Assembly: GCA_947573605.1 (NCBI GenBank)
Contig: CANPGM010000026.1
Span: 1 to 47,664, forward strand
Reading direction: 5' to 3'
Length of the DNA stretch: 47,664 bases
From: an uncultured Roseburia sp.
GTDB lineage: Bacteria > Bacillota > Clostridia > Lachnospirales > Lachnospiraceae
The notes under the pieces are model-generated. The model saw only the letters and a list, made by a program, of their open reading frames with translations. It was not told the origin of the DNA and searched no databases. The stretch's first letter is position 1; every line of letters starts with the position of its first letter. Below are positions 17,704-26,056 of this stretch, piece after piece. A program made the translations under genes and the position numbers.

Positions 17704-20181
17704 TTATTTAAGAAGTATGATTTTTTTATAAATATTCTCGCAGAACTGCGCGTCCTCTCTGCTTAATTCCTCACCGCTGTAATACGCTAACCATACGAGT
17801 TCGAAATAATGATCCCATTCCTCCATCGGCGCTCCCTGCTTTGCTAAATTTTTATACTCTCTGTCATCCGACGGCTTCTTTTTCAAATATCTCTTTCTCC
17901 GCAGCAGACGGTACATATATCGGTTGATACTCAGCACTGCCCCTCTGCAGTCCTTCTGCCGAAACAGACGCAGTCTCTTTTTTTCTCTCCTGACATGCAG
18001 TACGGCCGCCGCCGTCAAAATCACACCCAAAACAATATGGATGAAACAATATACGGTTCCCGCCAAACGTACCTGATCTTTTATGAACACAAATCCTTCA
18101 CGCCGGTCCGGTTCTGCAGCTTCTCCGTCCTTTGTCTGACTATTCTGTTCATCTTTAAGCTCCAATCTGTCATCTGGCTTTAACGGAGCATTATTTTCTG
18201 CCTGATTCGGAGGCGTCTGATTCTGCTGCCCGGACGATTCCTGCCGCTCGGACGATTCCTCACGCTTTTCTTCTGTCGGCCGGATTTCCTCCGTCTCCGC
18301 CAGCATACCCATGTCAATCTGCTCCAACGCAGATAAGCGCATATTTTCCGCATACCGGTTTGACCCTTCGGTCAGATCCGCAGGAAGCCAGCCCGCGCCT
18401 TCCTTATAATACTCCACCCAGGCATGGGCGTCGCTGTCTTTTACCTTCGCAAGATAGCTGCCGTCCGGCTGAAGGGTAAAATCACTGTCCGATACGGCAT
18501 AGCCCGTTACATACCGCGCAGGCACCCCCAGTTTGCGCAGCAGCAGCGTTCCCGCGCTCGCGTAATGCTGGCAAAACCCTTTTTTAGAACCGAACAGAAA
18601 ATACTGAACGACGTCCTCTCCTATGGGCACCGGATCCAGATCTGTGCTGTAAGAAACTCGTTTCGCAATCTCCCTCTCCGCAAGGCAGACCGCAATCTCG
18701 GTTCTGCCAAGAAATAATTCGCCATCCTGCACATAATACATTTCCCCGTAATACTGCGAAAGTTGGCCGGAAAGCCAGTCTCCAAGTGAATTTATCTGCC
18801 TGAGTCCCTCCGGCACCTCCAAATATTCCTCTGCAAACTCTGTATAGCGTTCCTCCAGACTGTCCAGCGAATCCGGAAACGCACTGTTTCCGAAGTGTGT
18901 TCCCGTCAGACTTCCCTCTACCGATATCACGTCCGTATTATTCCTTACTATCATAGCGTCGCCGTATACGGTAAATCCCGCTCCGCCGTTTTCCCCTTCC
19001 GCGGTATAAAGATCGGCGCCGTAGGGCAGATAGGCATACGAATCTTCCGTATTGATATACTCAATCGTCATTCGCTCCACAGGATTCAAAAGGGACAATT
19101 CCTCATTATGATATAAAAAATTCAGGACCTTTTTTCCGCTTTCTTCCTCAAAAAGGGGCATACTTCCCTTTATCTCCGCCTCAAATAAAGATGCTTTGTT
19201 GTTCCCCCAGCTTCCGCCCTGATAAGTATCTCCTACATAGCCGCGCAGATAATACGTACCGGACGGTTCGCGGTTAAGCCGAACCGTCAGAATCGTCTCC
19301 TCCTCATACTTCGGGCTGCGGTTGCTGACGCTTCCCGAAGAGCTTTGAAGCGGGCCGAAACGAAACGTATCCTTGATCCATTCCTCTGCATACCTCTGAT
19401 AAGCCATTGCTTTGTCATGCAGATCCGTCATCCGTAAAACATACCGTTCTCCCGCCGTCATAGAGAGAAACAGAAAACAGAACATTACGACTGACGTTAT
19501 CGCTCCCGCTTTCGCCTCAAGCGCCGCCATGCCGCCGCTCCTTTTTATGCCGCGTCCATGAAAAAACGGCAGACAGCCGGCAGCTCCGACCGCAAGCAGA
19601 AACACGCCTGTAAGATCGGGCGACATTCCGACGGACAGATAAAGCGTACATAAAAGAATTCCCGGAAGTATCGTAAATACAACGTGTCTGATACGGAAAA
19701 ACCCGACCGAACTAAGCCAGATGAGAAGCGCCTGCGCAAAAATAACCGCCAGATATCCGTTTCCGTAATCCTCTGCCCCAACATGCGGCAGATATACGCC
19801 AAAATATGCGCCCACTTTATCTAAAATCTGGTTAAGCTGCACCGATAATCCCCCGCAGATGTTTTCCCGGCACAAAAGAAACCATAGAAACAGCATTCCG
19901 CCCGCCATCAGATGCGCCGCTTTCCCAAGTCTGCCAAATGCATACAAAAGAAAGAAAAACAGTACCAGAAACGCCGTTCCCAAAAAGTAGATCCACGGCT
20001 CTTCCTCCTGCGGCACCACACCGCAATAGAGTAAAATATCAGCGTATGAAATCAGGAAAAGAAAGGTATACGAAAAAAGAGCTGCCGCAATACTGCCGCC
20101 CGTTCCTTCGTTCTTTCTTTTTCCATTCTTTTTCAAAAAAAGAAGTCCTGCTTCGTGTTCTCTGTGTATTGTTTTAGACAA
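17704..20181 (-). CDS. Membrane transglutaminase-like protein (TgpA type)
   Basis: An 825-residue protein. About eight membrane segments occupy residues ~30-235, then comes a large extracytoplasmic region with a transglutaminase-like core: FCQHYAS (Cys), AHAWVEYY (His) and PADLTEG (Asp). A Glu/Gln/Pro-rich linker, another membrane segment (~residue 720) and a cytoplasmic tail follow. This is the TgpA-like layout often found with MoxR and DUF58 proteins. The start is TTG, with AAAGGAAG 9 bases upstream, overlapping the end of the DUF58 gene by 8 bases. It is the third gene of a MoxR-DUF58-transglutaminase operon, whose members are thought to act in assembly or maintenance of surface proteins. 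Confidence 0.88.
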   Translation of the reverse strand: MSKTIHREHEAGLLFLKKNGKRKNEGTGGSIAAALFSYTFLFLISYADILLYCGVVPQEEEPWIYFLGTAFLVLFFFLLYAFGRLGKAAHLMAGGMLFLWFLLCRENICGGLSVQLNQILDKVGAYFGVYLPHVGAEDYGNGYLAVIFAQALLIWLSSVGFFRIRHVVFTILPGILLCTLYLSVGMSPDLTGVFLLAVGAAGCLPFFHGRGIKRSGGMAALEAKAGAITSVVMFCFLFLSMTAGERYVLRMTDLHDKAMAYQRYAEEWIKDTFRFGPLQSSSGSVSNRSPKYEEETILTVRLNREPSGTYYLRGYVGDTYQGGSWGNNKASLFEAEIKGSMPLFEEESGKKVLNFLYHNEELSLLNPVERMTIEYINTEDSYAYLPYGADLYTAEGENGGAGFTVYGDAMIVRNNTDVISVEGSLTGTHFGNSAFPDSLDSLEERYTEFAEEYLEVPEGLRQINSLGDWLSGQLSQYYGEMYYVQDGELFLGRTEIAVCLAEREIAKRVSYSTDLDPVPIGEDVVQYFLFGSKKGFCQHYASAGTLLLRKLGVPARYVTGYAVSDSDFTLQPDGSYLAKVKDSDAHAWVEYYKEGAGWLPADLTEGSNRYAENMRLSALEQIDMGMLAETEEIRPTEEKREESSERQESSGQQNQTPPNQAENNAPLKPDDRLELKDEQNSQTKDGEAAEPDRREGFVFIKDQVRLAGTVYCFIHIVLGVILTAAAVLHVRREKKRLRLFRQKDCRGAVLSINRYMYRLLRRKRYLKKKPSDDREYKNLAKQGAPMEEWDHYFELVWLAYYSGEELSREDAQFCENIYKKIILLK

Positions 20182-21208
20182 TCAGTTCCACTTCCTTTAT
20201 TCGTTCCGTTAAGTTTCCGTTTATCAAAACATTGCAGTTTTGATTTACAAAGATATCCGTGATCCAATAGTCGGTTCTGTACTTTTCACAGTATAACATC
20301 CTTATATCGCGATTTGCCCCATCCGTTTCTTCGTCGAAAAGCCGCAGCAGCAACTGATACAGACATTCTTCGTTTTCAACCTTCGCACGCATAATATCCT
20401 GTTCCGTCACGCTGTACCAGACTACATAATGCGGGCATTTCGCTGCTGTCAGGGAGTAAGACAAAGACAGCGCAAGCGCATAAAAGTTTCCGCCGCCCTT
20501 CTTTTTTCCTCCGAAATCCAGAAAAAGTACGACCGGGCAGCCTGCGGACGCATGATTTTCGCGTATCATAAGCTCGTCCGTTTTAGCTGACATTTTCCAA
20601 TGAATGCTTTGCAGCCTGTCCCCGTCCCGAAACGGACGAATTTGAAACAGCTCGGCATCATCGCCCGACTCGCCCGTAAAATGTCTTGACGCCTCTGAAA
20701 CAGTCACGGCATACTCTTCCGGCTCCGGCATTACGTAAAGTCTGCTGATTTCTTTTCCGGGATATCTTGTAATAGAAAAAATCCCGGTCAGATCGTATAT
20801 TTTTATTTTTTTTATGTAGACATGATATCCGCCGCTGACATATGGCGTCAATTTCCCTTTCACAATCGTATTTCCATACGCGTCCGCCGCGCCCTGCGTC
20901 CATATTTTTTTTCCGCTTTTTTCAATGGAAAGCTTACAGACCGTCTGAAATTTTAACTTTACAACCGGTAAAATGCTTTTATTCTCAATTTTGATTTCAA
21001 ACTCCGCCGGCATTTCCTGCTGTACCATACTGATCGGAATCTCTAATGAAAAGCGCGTACAGAAACGGATCAGAAGCAGATAGAGAAATGCGGCCGCCAT
21101 CAGAAGGATTCCCGCAAACGCAAGAATGACAAGGGAATTACTCGCATAGATTACCGCAATATATAAAAGCGCCGCCATTGCGCCGGCAAAAAACAAAAAC
21201 CGAAGCAT
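20174..21208 (-). CDS. DUF58 domain membrane protein
   Basis: A 344-residue protein with two closely spaced N-terminal membrane segments and the DUF58 block FQIRPFRDGDRLQSIHWKMSAKTDELMIREN. The segment ending VVLFLDFGG resembles the start of a von Willebrand A-like fold. An AAAGGGTG site precedes the ATG at 21208, which lies 4 bases after the MoxR stop codon; an earlier in-frame ATG overlaps moxR and lacks a site. DUF58 proteins pair with MoxR ATPases, which are believed to be their chaperones. The downstream transglutaminase start overlaps its stop codon, so the three are translationally coupled. Confidence 0.9.
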   Translation of the reverse strand: MLRFLFFAGAMAALLYIAVIYASNSLVILAFAGILLMAAAFLYLLLIRFCTRFSLEIPISMVQQEMPAEFEIKIENKSILPVVKLKFQTVCKLSIEKSGKKIWTQGAADAYGNTIVKGKLTPYVSGGYHVYIKKIKIYDLTGIFSITRYPGKEISRLYVMPEPEEYAVTVSEASRHFTGESGDDAELFQIRPFRDGDRLQSIHWKMSAKTDELMIRENHASAGCPVVLFLDFGGKKKGGGNFYALALSLSYSLTAAKCPHYVVWYSVTEQDIMRAKVENEECLYQLLLRLFDEETDGANRDIRMLYCEKYRTDYWITDIFVNQNCNVLINGNLTERIKEVELIV

Positions 21209-21212
21209 AGCG

Positions 21213-22187
21213 CTACACCCTTTCCCGAAACGCAGCCGGTTTCGGCACATCCGAAAACAGCTTGTTCAGCACGGCCTCCGTGGACACATGCGTCACCCTG
21301 GCCTTAGTGTTCAGTAAAATCCGGTGCTTCGTTACCGGCAGAAATACTTCTTCTATATCCTCCGGCAGAACAAAATTTCGATAGTTCAAAAAGGCATTTG
21401 CTTTCGCCATTCTTGTAAGCGCTATCGTGCCGCGCGGACTCACTCCCAGTTCAATATAGGGATTGTTTCTCGTCGCATTCACAAGCGCAGCCATGTACTG
21501 ATAAAGCACGTCCTGAATGTAAACGTCGGAAACGGACGCTTTCAGCCGTTCCAAACCTTCCGCATCCATGACCGGCAGTATTTCCTCACAGGATAAGCTT
21601 CCCGCCCGCCCTTTTGCAATTTCGATTTCACTTTCCATATCCGGATATCCCATACTCATACTGATCATAAAACGGTCAAGCTGGGATTCCGGCAGAAGCT
21701 GGGTTCCGGCGCTTCCCTTCGGATTCTGCGTCGCCATGACAATAAAAGGCGAAGGAACCGGCCTGCTGACGCCGTCTACCGTTACCATTCCCTCCTCCAT
21801 GACCTCCAGCAGCGCAGACTGTGTTTTCGGCGAAGTACGGTTAATTTCATCCGCCAAAAAAAGGTTGCACATAATCGTTCCCGGATGATACACAAACGTA
21901 TCCGTATTCTTTTTATACATGGAAAATCCTAAGATATCTGCCGGAAGCACGTCGGGCGTAAACTGTACCCTGTGATTGTCCAGCGCCATTGCTTTTGAAA
22001 ATGCAAGGGCAAGCGTTGTCTTTCCGACGCCGGGCACGTCCTCGATCAAAATATGGCCGCCCGCCAGTATCGCGGCAAAAGCCGCTCTGATGCAATCGTC
22101 TTTGCCCTTCACCGTTTTTTGTACTTCCTCTATGACACGCTCGGCCAAAAATACGGCTTCTTCCTCTGCTCTTCCCGCTCCTGTCAT
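21213..22187 (-). CDS. MoxR family AAA+ ATPase
   Basis: A 324-residue ATPase with GHILIEDVPGVGKTTLA (Walker A), LFLADEINRTSPKTQSALLEVMEE (Walker B and sensor region), VMATQNP (sensor 1) and LPESQLDRFMISMSMGYPD. MoxR ATPases act as chaperones for metal or cofactor insertion and for DUF58/VWA partners. GGAGGATTAAG before the ATG at 22187 decides the start. It is the first gene of the operon with DUF58 and transglutaminase proteins. Confidence 0.93.
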   Translation of the reverse strand: MTGAGRAEEEAVFLAERVIEEVQKTVKGKDDCIRAAFAAILAGGHILIEDVPGVGKTTLALAFSKAMALDNHRVQFTPDVLPADILGFSMYKKNTDTFVYHPGTIMCNLFLADEINRTSPKTQSALLEVMEEGMVTVDGVSRPVPSPFIVMATQNPKGSAGTQLLPESQLDRFMISMSMGYPDMESEIEIAKGRAGSLSCEEILPVMDAEGLERLKASVSDVYIQDVLYQYMAALVNATRNNPYIELGVSPRGTIALTRMAKANAFLNYRNFVLPEDIEEVFLPVTKHRILLNTKARVTHVSTEAVLNKLFSDVPKPAAFRERV

Positions 22188-22310
22188 CTTAATCCTCCAT
22201 TCCCGCAATTACGTATTGTTCTCTGACCCATTATATCTGCTTTTCGCATGTCTGTCAGTGTTTTTTTATATTTTTTTAACAGAATCTGATAGACGGGAGA
22301 AAGCGGAAAG

Positions 22311-22345
22311 AAAAAAACCGCAGGCAAATTTGCCTGCGGTTTTTT
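22311..22345. terminator. Perfect palindromic terminator
   Basis: An 11-bp perfect inverted repeat (arms CCGCAGGCAAA and TTTGCCTGCGG, 22318-22339) has a run of A before it and of T after it. It ends the lipoprotein gene on the minus strand, about 13 bases past its stop. Confidence 0.88.
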
Positions 22346-22357
22346 CGCATTCACTGC

Positions 22358-22789
22358 TTACGGAGCGGCTGCGCCGTTCGTACCGTTTGTACTGTTCGTT
22401 CCGTTCGTCGTTCCGTTTGTCAGATCGTCAACGCCATTCTCCACGCCGTCGATCAGATCCTTTCCCGCGTCGCCAACACCGTCTACAACATCGTCCACGG
22501 CGTCTCCGACACCTCCGGCATTGTCATTGTCCGGATTCATGTTTTCTGTTCCGTTACCGTTTGCATCGTTGTTATCATTCCTGTCTGTTCCGTTCGTAAC
22601 GCTGTTTACGTTTCCGTTGTCGGTATCGGTATCGGTAGAATTGTTATTGTTGTTGACGGAGTTCTCGGTATTCCTGTCATTGTTATTCACTCCGTTTTTG
22701 TCGTCCCTATTTCTTGTTCCGCATGCCGCAAACATGCCCATTGCCAGCGTTATCACTAACCCGGCGGTAAGTAACTTCCACTTTTTCAT
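22358..22789 (-). CDS. Asn/Asp-rich low-complexity lipoprotein
   Basis: A 143-residue secreted protein. A short basic start and hydrophobic core end in a lipobox, FAACGTRN, so the mature chain should be a lipoprotein. The rest is almost only Asn, Asp, Gly, Thr, Val and Ser, with NNNDRN/NNNNST stretches, then a GVGDAVDDVVDGVGDAGKDLIDGVENGVDDL segment of alternating pattern that could form an amphipathic helix, and a final TNGTNSTNG repeat. No enzyme domain is visible. GGAG lies 8 bases before the ATG at 22789. It is a single gene. The function is unknown; a surface spacer or matrix role is only a guess. Confidence 0.8.
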   Translation of the reverse strand: MKKWKLLTAGLVITLAMGMFAACGTRNRDDKNGVNNNDRNTENSVNNNNNSTDTDTDNGNVNSVTNGTDRNDNNDANGNGTENMNPDNDNAGGVGDAVDDVVDGVGDAGKDLIDGVENGVDDLTNGTTNGTNSTNGTNGAAAP

Positions 22790-22810
22790 GATCACATCTC
22801 CTTTTCTTTA

Positions 22811-22873
22811 CCTTATAGGAAACAGCGTCGAAAGACGCATGTAAAGACACAGATTTCTCTGTTTCTTACAGTA
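22811..22873 (-). repeat. Dispersed double-hairpin repeat, copy C (reverse)
   Basis: Reading the minus strand: a CAGAGAAATCTG hairpin, then ACATGCGTCTTTCGACGC (stem GCGTC/GACGC, loop changed to TTTC), then TGTTTCCTATAAGG. It lies just upstream of the lipoprotein start, so it is probably in its leader or promoter. Compensating base changes keep both stems. Confidence 0.7.
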
Positions 22874-22944
22874 AGTATGACCTTCTTTTAAATTTCCTAT
22901 GCAAAATTCGAAAAGAATAAAGTGGAAAAAAAAATTTTTTTTAT

Positions 22945-23727
22945 TTATGTTCTCAGATATCCGAGTTCTCCCGACAGCTCCTGCTGCACCCGTTTTACGT
23001 CGGCGGACAATTCCCGAATTCGTTCGTTTGTCATCCGACTCACCGGACCCGAAATGGAAAACGCATACCGCACCTCGTTTCCGTAGCCTCTTAAGGATGC
23101 GGCAATACAGCGAACGCCTTCTTCATTTTCCTCGTCGTCCAGCGCATAACCGCGGTCTTTAGCCTCATCTATCACAGCTAAAAGTTCTTTATACTCCGTA
23201 ATCGTTTTTTCCGTCTTTTTTTCAATAATGCTGTCCTCCCAAATCTGACGAATCTCTTTTTCGGGCAGGGCCGCCATAATTGCCTTACCGACGCCGGAAC
23301 AGTACATCGGATGAACCATTCCGACATGCGAAACCATCCGAATCGTACCTACTTTTGCCTCTATTTTATAAATATAGAGAATATTGCTTCCCTCCCGCTG
23401 CACCAGATGAACCGTTTCTCCGCTGATATCGGACAGCCGTTCCAGATAGGGTCTTGCAATCTGCAAAATATCGGTGCGTGCCAAAATCTTTCCGGCCATC
23501 GAAACCAGTTTATAGGAAAGCATATATTTCTGGGTCGCTTCGTCCTGTCTGGCATATCCCATATAGATCAGAGACGTCAGCAGACGATGAACGGTACTTT
23601 TATGCAGGGAAAGCGCCGCGCTGATTTCCATCAGACCCATTTCACCGCTCTCCGCAAGCATTTCCAGTATTTTAAAAATACGTTCCGCCGACTGCACGGG
23701 ATTTTTAGCTTCTCTATCTTCCGCCAT
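22945..23727 (-). CDS. IclR family repressor, likely KdgR-like
   Basis: A 260-residue regulator. The N-terminal winged helix (about 10-70: ERIFKILEMLAESGEMGLMEISAALSLHKSTVHRLLTSLIYMGYA) and the C-terminal effector domain (GETVHLVQREGSNILYIYKIE, MYCSGVGKAIMAALP, RGYALDDEENEEGVRCIAASL) follow the IclR pattern closely. In the KdgR subgroup the ligand is 2-keto-3-deoxygluconate. A perfect palindrome lies in its own leader and a TATGAAAC half-site further up. The aldolase gene 2.3 kb away has a full TATGAAAC...GTTTCATA operator, so I infer that this protein controls sugar-acid breakdown. A GGAAGGGG site precedes the ATG. Confidence 0.9.
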   Translation of the reverse strand: MAEDREAKNPVQSAERIFKILEMLAESGEMGLMEISAALSLHKSTVHRLLTSLIYMGYARQDEATQKYMLSYKLVSMAGKILARTDILQIARPYLERLSDISGETVHLVQREGSNILYIYKIEAKVGTIRMVSHVGMVHPMYCSGVGKAIMAALPEKEIRQIWEDSIIEKKTEKTITEYKELLAVIDEAKDRGYALDDEENEEGVRCIAASLRGYGNEVRYAFSISGPVSRMTNERIRELSADVKRVQQELSGELGYLRT

Positions 23728-23749
23728 AAAAATAAGCCCCTTCCATACG

Positions 23750-23765
23750 GTTTCCTGCAGGAAAC
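23750..23765. promoter_or_regulatory. Palindromic operator in the IclR leader
   Basis: GTTTCCTGCAGGAAAC is a perfect 16-bp palindrome, 22 bases before the IclR start codon. A TATGAAAC half-site identical to the arm of the aldolase operator is at 23812-23819. Autoregulation is inferred. Confidence 0.5.
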
Positions 23766-23859
23766 TCTTTTACTCCATCTGAGTATCATAATCAAAACTA
23801 TCGTTCCGCAATATGAAACCTATGGTAATCATAGCCGATTCCGAAAAGAATGTCAATTT

Positions 23860-24720
23860 TTATTCGATTGACGCAATTACTGCGTCTGCAATGTACTCCA
23901 TAGCCGCATCCCCCGGATGACTTGCAACGCCGCTGTGCGTAACCGTATGCGCCGTACCGTCGTCTCCATAAACAATGGTGTCATATCCGCACTGGTATTC
24001 TTCTTTTCCTCTGATTTCATTTAAATCCACAAATAAAACGCCGCATCCTTCCACAGCCTCCCGCTTTAGCGCAGATCTGGCTGAGCTCCAGAAGTCGTCA
24101 ATCACGATAATCTGAGCCGTCGGGCATTTTTCTGCAATATACTGAATCAGATACGCAAAGTCCGTTTTAAATGTCGTGGTATCTTTTACATTTTCACTGA
24201 GCTGAATCGTCACCAGATCCATATCCGGTATTAAATAGGCGTCCAGCAGAGCAAGCGCTTCCGCTCTGTCAGTATTTAATAGCTCCCAGTTGCCGAAATT
24301 ATATGCGTACGCCGCGGTCTCTCCGTATGTTTCTTCCAGATAAGCCGTGACAAGATGAAAGTAATCTTTTTCTCCTTCGGTAGCCGCCATACCTGTTTCG
24401 CTCCACCAGTAGTCGCATTTCCCATGCACTGTGATACTGTTGCCGATGGCCAGATAGTGATACCCGTCCGAACCAAAAGCCGACGGACCGTTTATTCTTG
24501 CTTCCAGTGACACTAACTCATTGCGGAGCGCTTCCGCCATATCATTTACAGCTGTAATCTGCTCCCGTAACTCCTCGTTCGCCGTCTCAAGGTCTTGTAT
24601 CAGACGATTCTGTTGTTTTTCCCATTCCGCAGCCTTTCCGTATAAAAGCGCGATTGAGACAATGCAGCCTGTAAACAACACTGCCGCAACTATTGTTTTC
24701 CATCTGTTTCTTTTTTTCAT
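23860..24720 (-). CDS. Membrane-anchored SGNH/GDSL-like hydrolase
   Basis: A 286-residue protein with an N-terminal membrane anchor (about residues 10-27), a coiled-coil stretch (KAAEWEKQQNRLIQDLETANEELREQ, to ~75) and then an SGNH-type domain. YLAIGNSITVHG carries the likely catalytic serine (block I) and TVTHSGVASHPGDAAMEYIADAV holds the late His motif. VTIQLSENVKD would be block III with its Asn. Such enzymes deacylate sugars or lipids; the location outside the cell suggests a cell-surface glycan. An AGAAAGG site precedes the ATG. The same-strand neighbours are an alpha/beta hydrolase upstream and the IclR gene downstream. The substrate is not known. Confidence 0.75.
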   Translation of the reverse strand: MKKRNRWKTIVAAVLFTGCIVSIALLYGKAAEWEKQQNRLIQDLETANEELREQITAVNDMAEALRNELVSLEARINGPSAFGSDGYHYLAIGNSITVHGKCDYWWSETGMAATEGEKDYFHLVTAYLEETYGETAAYAYNFGNWELLNTDRAEALALLDAYLIPDMDLVTIQLSENVKDTTTFKTDFAYLIQYIAEKCPTAQIIVIDDFWSSARSALKREAVEGCGVLFVDLNEIRGKEEYQCGYDTIVYGDDGTAHTVTHSGVASHPGDAAMEYIADAVIASIE

Positions 24721-24773
24721 TGGTAGCCTTTCTGCCTTTTGCCGCTTGTGACGCGGCAGCGCATCTTCAAATG

Positions 24774-25775
24774 TTAATTTCCGTCCCGATACGCCTCTAA
24801 GAAATTTTCAATCGCACGGTAATAGGCGTCCGGATCCTTATCCTGCGCCTGCGCGTGTCCGGCGCCTTCCACAATTAAAATATCCTTTTCGCAGGATGCG
24901 GCCTCATACAGCTCCAAAGACATCCGCACCGATATCATTGCATCCTCGTCTCCATGAATAAAAAGCGTCGGCGTGCCGCTTTTCTTAACGGCCTCCACCG
25001 CCGAAGCCTCCTTTAAATCATATCCTCCGCGGAGCCTTAACATAAGGCAGGCGGAATCTACAAATGGGAACGCCGGAAGAGAAAACCATTCTTCTATTTT
25101 TTCTCCGAACATCGAATATGCGTCCGTATAAGCGCAATCGGAAATAACCGCGTAGACATTCTCAGGAAGCTCCTCCTCACCCGTCATCATCAACGCCGCT
25201 GCCGCTCCCATTGACTGTCCGTGAAGTACAATTCTGGCTTTCGGATCCTTTCCAAGAATATAGGCAATCCACTGCATACAGTCGAGTCGGTCCGTCCATC
25301 CCATTCCGATAAAATCACCTTCGCTTTCTCCCTGACACCGGAGATCGGGAACGAGCACATGAAAGCCTTTTTCATGATACCAATAGGCAAACGGGTACAT
25401 TTCCTCCTTCCAGCCGGTATATCCGTGCAGAAGCAGCACCCATTCATGGCTCTTCGTATCCGCAAAAAACTCCTCCGCGGCAAGCGTATAGCCGTCCTCC
25501 GTTTTTAAAAAAAGCTTCCTGCATTCCTGATTGTCAAAAGTCTCTCTCAGCCATTCTCCCGCATCGCTCAACGAAGCCTGCCTGTTTTCCGTAATGTCCG
25601 CCGACTGCACCTGCGCCGCATAGCTTTCCTCCGTAATCCGTTCAAACGCCGTAAGATTTTGCATAAAGGAAGGGACAAGAGCAGCGCTTACGAGGATATT
25701 TACGAGAATTACATAAAGGATCGCAAACAGGATTAATAGGATACTGACGGAAATTAGAATCTTTTTTCTTTTCAT
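24774..25775 (-). CDS. Membrane-anchored alpha/beta hydrolase
   Basis: A 333-residue protein with an N-terminal membrane segment (about residues 6-28) and an alpha/beta hydrolase fold outside. LLHGYTGWKEEMYPFAYWYHEKG is the oxyanion-hole region, VLHGQSMGAAAALMM the nucleophile elbow (Ser in GQSMG), HGDEDAMISV the acid and GAGHAQAQ the His. This group resembles extended cephalosporin-deacetylase/peptidase S9-like hydrolases common in Firmicutes. I start at 25775 (MKRKKILIS); the ribosome site is weak there, and a start six codons earlier is possible. It is 53 bp ahead of the SGNH hydrolase, probably cotranscribed. Confidence 0.85.
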   Translation of the reverse strand: MKRKKILISVSILLILFAILYVILVNILVSAALVPSFMQNLTAFERITEESYAAQVQSADITENRQASLSDAGEWLRETFDNQECRKLFLKTEDGYTLAAEEFFADTKSHEWVLLLHGYTGWKEEMYPFAYWYHEKGFHVLVPDLRCQGESEGDFIGMGWTDRLDCMQWIAYILGKDPKARIVLHGQSMGAAAALMMTGEEELPENVYAVISDCAYTDAYSMFGEKIEEWFSLPAFPFVDSACLMLRLRGGYDLKEASAVEAVKKSGTPTLFIHGDEDAMISVRMSLELYEAASCEKDILIVEGAGHAQAQDKDPDAYYRAIENFLEAYRDGN

Positions 25776-25912
25776 AAGTAGTAACACCCGCAATACATTC
25801 GTTAAAAATTACTGTTTTTATTATAACATTTTTTCCAGAAAATGCATCCGGAAACTTTTTCCGGGAATACTTTTCAAGACGTTTTAAAAAGAAACTTTTC
25901 GGCCTTATGCGG

Positions 25913-25940
25913 TTGACAAGGCATTTGCAAATGTTATAAT
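25913..25940 (+). promoter_or_regulatory. Strong promoter of the aldolase gene
   Basis: Perfect TTGACA (25913-25918), 16 bp, perfect TATAAT (25935-25940). Transcription should start near 25947, directly ahead of two palindromes. Confidence 0.8.
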
Positions 25941-25956
25941 TAGGTTGTACCATTTT

Positions 25957-25994
25957 ACGGAACACTATTCCGTGATATGAAACACGGTTTCATA
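25957..25994. promoter_or_regulatory. Two tandem palindromic operators before eda
   Basis: ACGGAACACTATTCCGT (25957-25973) and TATGAAACACGGTTTCATA (25976-25994) follow each other with 2 bases between. The second resembles the KdgR box of enterobacteria (TGAAA, short gap, TTTCA). Both lie at about +10 to +47, where a bound repressor would block transcription. Confidence 0.65.
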
Positions 25995-26056
25995 ATCAGA
26001 AAATGCTTTCCGTTTCTACGGAAGTCATAAGAATAATTGATAAAAGGAGAAGACGT

